NCBI GenBank assembly: GCA_020724865.1
Contig: DYGA01000001.1
Location: 186,001-250,000 of the forward strand
DNA length: 64,000 nucleotides
Origin: Candidatus Paceibacter sp.
Lineage (GTDB): Bacteria > Patescibacteria > ABY1 > S139-126
Direction: 5' to 3'
Shown: positions 57,635-64,000 of the stretch, one piece after another
Position numbering within the stretch: position 1 is the first letter of the stretch
Layout of the letters: every line of letters starts with the position of its first letter
Notes under the pieces: model-generated
Database searches by the model: none
What the model saw: the letters and a program-made list of their open reading frames with translations, nothing else
What the model was told of the DNA's origin: nothing
Made by a program: the position numbers and the translations under genes

Positions 57635-60600
57635 ATGTCTGTAAAAACTCCATTATTAAAAGAAAGAAAATATTTTACTAAATATAAACAGGTATTAAAA
57701 CTCCCTGATTTAATTGAAGTGCAGAAACAATCATACCGTTGGTTTTTTGATGAAGGTTTAAAAGAGCTTTTTTCTGAAATTAATCCAATTAAAGATTTTA
57801 TCGGTAGAGATTTGGAACTTTATTTTACAGATTATTATTTAGATGATCCTAAGTTTGACGAGCAAACTGCCAAGGAAAAAAATGTAACTTATGAATCTCC
57901 TCTTCGAACCCAAGTGCGATTAGTCAATAAAAGAACTGGTGAAACCAAGGAACAGGAAATATATCTTGGTGATTTCCCTTTGATGACTGATCGTGGAACT
58001 TTTATTATTAATGGCATTGAAAGAGTAGTTGTTTCCCAACTGATTAGAAGTGCTGGTGTTTTTTTTACAACTAATGTGATACGTAGTCGCAAATATTATG
58101 GAGCAAAAATTATTCCTAATCGCGGGGCTTGGTTGGAAATTGAAACAGATATTAACGATGTTTTATATGTTAAGATTGATCGCAAAAGAAAAGTGCCAAT
58201 CACTGCGCTGCTTCGAGCTTTTGGTTTTGGTACAGACGAAGAAATTATCAATTTATTTAAAGATGTAGATAATGACCCTCATCATCAGTTTATTAAATCT
58301 ACTTTAGAGAAAGATATAACCAAAAATGAAGATGAAGGTTTAATCGAAGTTTATAAACGCATTCGTCCCGGTGATTTGGCGACCGCTGAAAATGCCAAAA
58401 GTTTGATTCATGCTATGTTTTTTAGATTTGATCGTTATGACTTTGGTCGAGTTGGTAGATATAAGTTGAATCAACGTTTCAATATGCAGGTTGATAATAC
58501 TCCTGAAAATCGTGTTTTAAGACGCGAAGATTTGATCATGATTATTAAAGAAATAATTAGATTAAATATTTTACAAGAGCCGGCTGATGATATTGATCAT
58601 TTGGGTAATCGTCGGGTTAGAGCTGTTGGTGAATTGATACAAAATAAATTTAGGGTTGGCATGACTCGTATGGAACGTATTGTTAGAGATAGAATGTCAA
58701 CTTTGGATATCAATACTTTAACACCAAATCAGTTAATAAATGCTCGACCTTTAATTGGCGCGATTAAAGAATTTTTCATGTCTTCTCAATTATCTCAGTT
58801 TATGGATCAGACAAATCCATTAGCTGAATTGGAACATAAAAGACGTTTGTCTGCTATGGGTCCAGGTGGACTTTCTCGAGAAAGAGCTGGTTTTGAAGTT
58901 AGAGATGTTCATCAAACTCATTATGGTAGAATTTGTCCAATTGCTACTCCTGAAGGTCCAAACATTGGTTTAGTTGGTCACTTAGCAAGTTATGCTCGAG
59001 TAAATGAATTTGGCTTTATTGAAACACCTTATCGTAAGATTATAAAAGAGGTAATTAATGATCCTAAATATACGATTAATGAAATTGTGAGAGAGGATAT
59101 TGTTGATCCAAAAACCAATAAAGTTATTTTGAAAAAAGGAGATAAAATTACCAAAGAGTCAGCTCAAATTTTAGCTAAAAGTGGAGTTAAAAAAGTATTG
59201 ATTAAACCCAGGGTAACTGATGAAATTGAATATTTTGATGCTTTTTCTGAGGATCGTATAACTACAGTTCCGGCAACTGTTAAAACGGATAGTAATGGAT
59301 ATTTTATTGATCAATGGGTTGAGGCCAGAGTTGGTCAAAAACCGACTATAGTTGAAGCAGATGCCGTTGATTATATGGATGTATCCCCCAAACAAATTTT
59401 ATCAGTATCTACTTCTCTTATTCCTTTTGTTGAGCATGATGATGCGGTTAGAGCATTGATGGGTACAAATATGCAACGGCAAGCCGTTTCAGTTGTCAAA
59501 CCAGAAGCGCCAATAGTAGGCACCGGCGTTGAGCGTCGTGCCGCCAATGATTCAGGTCATACTATTATTTCCGAAGAAGATGGAGAAGTAGTTGAAGTTG
59601 ATGCTCAGCACATTGTGGTAAAAAATAAATCGGGTAAAAATAAAGAGTATCGCTTGGGTAAGTTTTTACGCTCCAATGCTTCAACTTGTATGAATCAAAT
59701 AGTTACCGTTGATTTAGGACAAAAGGTGAAAGCCGGCGACGTTTTAGCCGATGGACCGGCAACCCAAGGTGGCGAATTAGCATTAGGACAAAATATGCTG
59801 GTGGCTTTTATGACTTGGGAAGGCGGTAACTATGAAGATGCTGTATTAATTTCAGAAAAAGTAGTACGAGATGATCGTTACAGTTCAATTCATATTACTG
59901 ATTATACAATTGATGTCCGTGATACCAAATTAGGTCCTGAAGTTATTACTCGTGACATACCAAATGTTGGTGATGAAAAATTAAAAGATCTTGATGAGGA
60001 TGGTATTATCCGTATTGGTGCCGAGGTGTCCTCGGGTGATATATTAGTTGGAAAAATTACCCCTAAAGGTGAAACAGAACTTTCTGCTGAAGAGAAATTA
60101 TTGCGAGCAATTTTTGGTGAGAAAGCCAAAGATGTTAGAGATTCTTCTTTATATTTAGAGCATGGTGAACATGGTAAAGTTGTTGATATTAAAGTATTTT
60201 CTCGAGAGAATGGAGATAAATTACCTGCTGGTGTTATTAAAACTATTCAGGTTTCAGTCGCTTCGTTACGTAAAGTACAAGTTGGCGATAAAATGGCTGG
60301 ACGGCATGGAAACAAGGGCGTGATTTCTCGCATTGTTCCGGTAGAGGATATGCCATTTTTACCGGATGGTACCCCGATAGATATTATGTTGAATCCTTTA
60401 GGTATTGTGTCTCGTATGAATTTAGGACAATTACTTGAAGTTCATCTTGGTTATGCTGCTTATAAGTTGGGTTATAATGTTGCTTCGCCTTCATTGGACG
60501 GTGTAACTATTGAAGAAATTAAATCTGAGTTAGCCAAAGCCGGTTTACCTGAAGACGGAAAGATTCAGTTATATGATGGACGTACTGGTCGACCATTTCA

Positions 60601-61018
60601 GAATAAAACTACTGTGGGCATAATGTATATGTTAAAACTAAACCATTTGGTTGAAGATAAAATTCATCAACGTTCAATTGGCCCTTATTCATTGGTTACC
60701 CAGCAACCTTTGGGCGGCAAGGCTCAATTTGGTGGACAACGTTTTGGTGAAATGGAGGTTTGGGCTTTGGAAGCTTATGGCGCTGCTTACAGTTTACAAG
60801 AAATGTTAACTATAAAATCTGATGATGTGCCGGGTAGAAGCAAGGCTTATGAGTCAATTATTAAGGGAGAGCCAATTGAAAAATTAAATATACCAGAATC
60901 ATTTAATGTATTAGTCAGAGAACTGAAAGGTTTAGGTTTGGAAGTTGAATTGTTGAAAGATGGCCGAGTAGTTCAAACTAACAGTGAAACCGAAGATAAA
61001 AAGGTTAGAAAAAAGTAA
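57635..61018 (+). CDS. rpoB: DNA-directed RNA polymerase subunit beta
   Basis: The beta subunit forms one side of the polymerase catalytic cleft. The 1127 residues show the full set of conserved blocks, among them FFMSSQLSQFMDQTNPLAEL, HKRRLSAMGPGGLSRERAGF, GRICPIATPEGPNIGL, EKLLRAIFGEKAKDVRDSSL, GDKMAGRHGNKGVISRIVP and the C-terminal PLGGKAQFGGQRFGEMEVWA. The rifampicin pocket keeps the residues equal to E. coli Q513, D516, H526, R529 and S531, so it looks sensitive in sequence terms. The length is on the short side but complete. rpoC follows after 18 bases. Confidence 0.98.
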   Translation: MSVKTPLLKERKYFTKYKQVLKLPDLIEVQKQSYRWFFDEGLKELFSEINPIKDFIGRDLELYFTDYYLDDPKFDEQTAKEKNVTYESPLRTQVRLVNKRTGETKEQEIYLGDFPLMTDRGTFIINGIERVVVSQLIRSAGVFFTTNVIRSRKYYGAKIIPNRGAWLEIETDINDVLYVKIDRKRKVPITALLRAFGFGTDEEIINLFKDVDNDPHHQFIKSTLEKDITKNEDEGLIEVYKRIRPGDLATAENAKSLIHAMFFRFDRYDFGRVGRYKLNQRFNMQVDNTPENRVLRREDLIMIIKEIIRLNILQEPADDIDHLGNRRVRAVGELIQNKFRVGMTRMERIVRDRMSTLDINTLTPNQLINARPLIGAIKEFFMSSQLSQFMDQTNPLAELEHKRRLSAMGPGGLSRERAGFEVRDVHQTHYGRICPIATPEGPNIGLVGHLASYARVNEFGFIETPYRKIIKEVINDPKYTINEIVREDIVDPKTNKVILKKGDKITKESAQILAKSGVKKVLIKPRVTDEIEYFDAFSEDRITTVPATVKTDSNGYFIDQWVEARVGQKPTIVEADAVDYMDVSPKQILSVSTSLIPFVEHDDAVRALMGTNMQRQAVSVVKPEAPIVGTGVERRAANDSGHTIISEEDGEVVEVDAQHIVVKNKSGKNKEYRLGKFLRSNASTCMNQIVTVDLGQKVKAGDVLADGPATQGGELALGQNMLVAFMTWEGGNYEDAVLISEKVVRDDRYSSIHITDYTIDVRDTKLGPEVITRDIPNVGDEKLKDLDEDGIIRIGAEVSSGDILVGKITPKGETELSAEEKLLRAIFGEKAKDVRDSSLYLEHGEHGKVVDIKVFSRENGDKLPAGVIKTIQVSVASLRKVQVGDKMAGRHGNKGVISRIVPVEDMPFLPDGTPIDIMLNPLGIVSRMNLGQLLEVHLGYAAYKLGYNVASPSLDGVTIEEIKSELAKAGLPEDGKIQLYDGRTGRPFQNKTTVGIMYMLKLNHLVEDKIHQRSIGPYSLVTQQPLGGKAQFGGQRFGEMEVWALEAYGAAYSLQEMLTIKSDDVPGRSKAYESIIKGEPIEKLNIPESFNVLVRELKGLGLEVELLKDGRVVQTNSETEDKKVRKK

Positions 61019-61036
61019 AGTTACTAAAAAATATTT

Positions 61037-64000
61037 ATGTCACATCCCTCAACAACTAAAACAATTTCAACTCTTTTTCATGAAGGTGGCAAGGAATTGG
61101 AATTCAATGCTATAAGGCTGAAGCTAGCTTCGCCCGATGATATACATCGTTGGTCAAAAGGAGAAGTTACTAAACCGGAGACAATTAATTATCGTACACA
61201 AAAGCCAGAAAAAGATGGTTTATTTTGTGAAAGAATTTTTGGTCCCACTAAAGATTGGGAATGTTATTGTGGTAAATACAAAAAAATTAGATATAAAGGA
61301 ATAGTTTGTGATAAGTGTGGCGTGGAAGTTACTAGAAGTTTTGTTCGTCGAGAAAGAATGGGGCATATTGATTTAGCAGCGCCAGTAGCGCATATCTGGT
61401 TTTTACGGGGCATTCCTTCCCGAATTGGTTTGATGCTTGATATGTCAGCTCAAGAGTTGGAAAAAGTAGTTTACTTTGCCAATTTTATTATTACTGATGT
61501 TGATGAATCTCAAAAATCCCAGTTATTGGAACAAATTGGTAATGAATTAAAAGGTAAACAAAAGAGTATTGAAGCTGAAACTAGGCAGGCTCTTGAAAAT
61601 TTAAATAAGGAAAAAGCCAAAGCTTTTGCGGATATAAATAAAGAAACTATTAAATATAAAAAATTAGTAGAAGATTTTTCCAACAGAGAAGCTTTGATTT
61701 TGGAAAATAAAAATAAAAAATTAAAAGAGTTGGAAAAAGCTGTTAAAATTGCCCGTCGGGAATTAGAAGAACTAACAGTGAAAAAGGTGATATCCGAGCA
61801 TACTTATCAAGATTTGTCTTTAAAGTACGGTCATATTTTTGAAGCTTATATTGGTGCTGAAGCGATACGTAAAATTTTAAGCACCATTGATTTGTCCGCA
61901 ATGGCTAAACAGTTGGAAACTGAAGTTATTGAAGCTCATGGGGCAAAAAGAAAAAAAATTTATCGCCGCTTACAATTGGTTAAAAGTTTAATCCGTAATA
62001 ATATTCGTCCGGAAGATATGATATTGACCGTTATTCCGGTAATTCCTCCTGATCTTAGGCCAATGGTACCTTTGGACGGCGGACGTTTTGCTACTTCTGA
62101 TTTAAATGATTTATATCGTCGGGTAATTAATCGTAACAACCGGTTAAAAAGATTGATTGATTTGAATGCTCCAGAAGTAATTCAAAGAAATGAAAAAAGA
62201 ATGTTACAGGAAGCTGTTGATGCTTTGATTGATAATTCCGCTAGACACGGTAAAACTGTCACCGCTTCTACTGGGCAAAAACGTCAGTTAAAATCCATCG
62301 CTGATATGTTAAAGGGTAAGCAAGGACGTTTCCGTCAAAATTTACTTGGTAAAAGAGTTGATTATTCCGGTCGTAGCGTAATTGTGGCTGGCCCTCATTT
62401 AAAGATGCATCAATGCGGTATTCCTAAAATGATGGCTTTGGAATTATTTAAACCTTTTGTCATATCTAAATTAATTCAAGCTGAATATGTCCATAATGTA
62501 CGGAGTGCCAATAGATATATTGAAGCTGGGCATCCCGAAGTTTGGGATATATTAGAAAATATTACTAACAACAGTCACGTAATGTTGAATCGTGCGCCTA
62601 CTTTACATCGGTTAGGTATTCAAGCTTTCCAACCAGTTTTAATTGAAGGTAAAGCCATACAACTTCATCCTTTAGTTTGCACAGCGTTCAATGCTGACTT
62701 TGACGGCGATCAAATGGCTGTGCATGTGCCTTTGACGGAAGAGGCAAAACAAGAAGCCGCTGAAATTATGTTGTCAGCGAAGAATTTATTAAAACCAGCG
62801 ACCGGTGACCCAGTAGTTACCCCTAATCAAGATATTGTTTGGGGTGCATATTATATGACTTATATAAACCCTTATGAGGATGAGAAAAAAATAAAATATT
62901 ATGCCTCTTTTACTGAAGCGAAAATGGCTTATGATTCTGATAAAATAAATTTACGCGATGCTATAAAAGTTAAGATTGATAATAAATTTGTTATCACTTC
63001 GGTTGGCAGAATTTTGTTTAATGAAGTAATGCCCGAAGGATTTACTTTTATTAATCAGTTGGTTGATAAAAAAGTTATTCGAGGTATTGTTAGTGATATT
63101 ATTGATAATTATGGTTTTACAGTAGCGGCTAAGACTTTTGATGATATTAAAGATTTAGCATTCAATTATATTACTCAATCCGGTTGGTCTTGGGGAATGG
63201 ATGATTTACAAGTATCTGAAGAAAAAAATAAAATAATAACTGAAGCTGAAGAAAAAGTTAAACAAATTTTTTCTCAATATGAGCAAGGTTTATTGACTAA
63301 TGAGGAACGTAGACAAAAAGTTATTGATGTTTGGACAGATGTAAAAAATAAAGTTACTGCTGAAGGGAAAAAGGTGATTGATAAAAATGGCCCAGTAAGT
63401 TCTATGATTGAATCAGGCGCTCGAGGTTCCTGGGGGCAGTTAACGCAAATTATTGGTATGAAAGGTTTAGTTATCAATCCGGCCGGTGATATTATTGAAT
63501 TGCCAGTTAAATCAAACTTCAAAGAAGGTTTTGATGTTTTGGAATATTTTATTTCTACGCATGGCGCTCGCAAAGGATTATCTGATACTGCTTTAAGAAC
63601 AGCTAATGCTGGTTATTTAACTAGAAGATTGATTGATGTTGCTCAAGATATTGTTGTTCAAGAAGAAGATTGTGGTGATGAAGAAGGGACTTTGCTTACC
63701 AAGGCTGATTCGGAAAATATGGGTGAAAATATTGCCAATCGTTTATTTGGCAGAGTCGTTTTAGAAAATATTAAAGATAAAGACGGTAAGATAATAGTTA
63801 AAAAAGGAGAAGCGGTTGGTAAAGCTCAGGTGAAAAAAATTCTCGATTTAAATCTTGAACAAATTAAAATCAGATCAGTTTATAGTTGTCGTTCTTTACA
63901 TGGTATTTGTGCTAAATGTTATGGGTTTGACTTGGCTTATAATGAACCAGTTAAAATCGGAACTGCCGTAGGTATTATGGCTGCTCAATCAATTGGTGAG
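61037..64000 (+). CDS. rpoC: DNA-directed RNA polymerase subunit beta' (3' end outside window)
   Basis: The first 988 codons of beta' lie here, and the frame is open to the right edge. The ATG at 61037 begins MSHPSTTKTISTLFHEGG. The N-terminal zinc ribbon has Cys at 76, 78, 91 and 94 (CYCGKYKK...CDKCGVE). The catalytic loop NADFDGDQ is at 552-559. The secondary-channel part has GARGSWGQLTQIIGMKGLVI. A second zinc site with CRSLHGICAKCYG is near the end, followed by GTAVGIMAAQSIGE. A coiled-coil stretch of about 100 residues near 170-260 is present. There is no Shine-Dalgarno; translation is probably coupled to rpoB 18 bases upstream. Confidence 0.97.
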   Translation, partial: MSHPSTTKTISTLFHEGGKELEFNAIRLKLASPDDIHRWSKGEVTKPETINYRTQKPEKDGLFCERIFGPTKDWECYCGKYKKIRYKGIVCDKCGVEVTRSFVRRERMGHIDLAAPVAHIWFLRGIPSRIGLMLDMSAQELEKVVYFANFIITDVDESQKSQLLEQIGNELKGKQKSIEAETRQALENLNKEKAKAFADINKETIKYKKLVEDFSNREALILENKNKKLKELEKAVKIARRELEELTVKKVISEHTYQDLSLKYGHIFEAYIGAEAIRKILSTIDLSAMAKQLETEVIEAHGAKRKKIYRRLQLVKSLIRNNIRPEDMILTVIPVIPPDLRPMVPLDGGRFATSDLNDLYRRVINRNNRLKRLIDLNAPEVIQRNEKRMLQEAVDALIDNSARHGKTVTASTGQKRQLKSIADMLKGKQGRFRQNLLGKRVDYSGRSVIVAGPHLKMHQCGIPKMMALELFKPFVISKLIQAEYVHNVRSANRYIEAGHPEVWDILENITNNSHVMLNRAPTLHRLGIQAFQPVLIEGKAIQLHPLVCTAFNADFDGDQMAVHVPLTEEAKQEAAEIMLSAKNLLKPATGDPVVTPNQDIVWGAYYMTYINPYEDEKKIKYYASFTEAKMAYDSDKINLRDAIKVKIDNKFVITSVGRILFNEVMPEGFTFINQLVDKKVIRGIVSDIIDNYGFTVAAKTFDDIKDLAFNYITQSGWSWGMDDLQVSEEKNKIITEAEEKVKQIFSQYEQGLLTNEERRQKVIDVWTDVKNKVTAEGKKVIDKNGPVSSMIESGARGSWGQLTQIIGMKGLVINPAGDIIELPVKSNFKEGFDVLEYFISTHGARKGLSDTALRTANAGYLTRRLIDVAQDIVVQEEDCGDEEGTLLTKADSENMGENIANRLFGRVVLENIKDKDGKIIVKKGEAVGKAQVKKILDLNLEQIKIRSVYSCRSLHGICAKCYGFDLAYNEPVKIGTAVGIMAAQSIGE

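Noticed and set aside
1..64000. CRISPR arrays, insertion sequences, prophage genes, rRNA genes
   Set aside because: No regularly spaced repeats, transposase or integrase, phage structural genes or rRNA sequence were seen.

Overview
This window is a gene-dense, AT-rich bacterial chromosome segment that most resembles a member of the Candidate Phyla Radiation (Patescibacteria, Parcubacteria-like). The evidence is the gene mix and style: many small pilin-like membrane proteins of the Patescibacteria T4SS-pilin type, several NBR1-like, SpoIID, 3D-domain and other envelope proteins of unknown role, a membrane pyrophosphatase, an archaeal-style pyruvoyl arginine decarboxylase, short intergenic spacers, and core genes lying outside their usual operons (nusA without infB, rpoBC without rplL next to it). 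The exact lineage cannot be fixed from the sequence alone. TAG, TGA and TAA all act as stops at the ends of genuine genes, so this is not one of the UGA-recoding lineages.

Layout. 1-7.3 kb: end of tsaE, a compact T-box-like leader and valS, two small unknown genes on the minus strand, nusA with a hairpin leader, and the membrane pyrophosphatase. 7.3-13.6 kb: a polyprenol-phosphate sugar transferase, two tandem paralogous multi-spanning membrane proteins, a DUF2079 membrane protein and a lipoprotein. 13.7-18.9 kb (minus strand): five pilin-like genes from one strong promoter, preceded by a galU / solute-binding lipoprotein / sixth pilin-like gene operon. 18.9-26.6 kb: an accessory stretch with a decayed gene (frameshift plus nonsense codon), tRNA-Ser, a small very well-signalled unknown gene, TspO, DUF2892, an MsrB-MsrA fusion, an SRPBCC protein, and a restriction/nuclease remnant (DUF2726, NERD, truncated type III methylase). 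26.6-30 kb: an ECF sigma factor with a membrane partner and secreted proteins, then pyruvoyl-dependent arginine decarboxylase. 30.1-33.6 kb (minus): a polymer-export module (flippase, O-antigen ligase-like protein) and an Ig-like secreted protein. 34-46.6 kb: SpoIID-like protein, ribosomal protein S1, a degenerate metallo-beta-lactamase-fold protein, gyrA, polA, an LhgO-like oxidase, tRNA-Cys and a 3D-domain protein. 46.8-55.9 kb: an alkyltransferase-like repair protein, four tRNAs in a row, holA, rpsT, a nucleotidyltransferase-TruB fusion, folD, uvrB, ruvA, a FemAB-like gene and a sugar nucleotidyltransferase. 56-64 kb: tRNA-Arg, a MurE-like ligase, rpoB and the first 988 codons of rpoC.

How the genes work together. 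The core-information genes (valS, nusA, rpsA, gyrA, polA, holA, uvrB, ruvA, rpoB, rpoC, rpsT, truB) look intact. The rest is dominated by the cell surface: pili, polysaccharide or glycolipid building, peptidoglycan modification, and secreted or lipid-anchored proteins. Promoters that can be read are classic sigma-70 type (TTGACA, 17 bp, TATAAT-like). Some genes have perfect Shine-Dalgarno sequences, others have none.

The most interesting items are the compact T-box-like valS leader with a Val codon in the terminal loop of a short stem, the promoter-proximal terminator-like hairpin in front of nusA, a hairpin that would hide the rpoB ribosome binding site, the fusion of an archaeal-RibL-like nucleotidyltransferase to TruB, the pilin-like gene array with cysteine-rich tails, and two decayed accessory loci.
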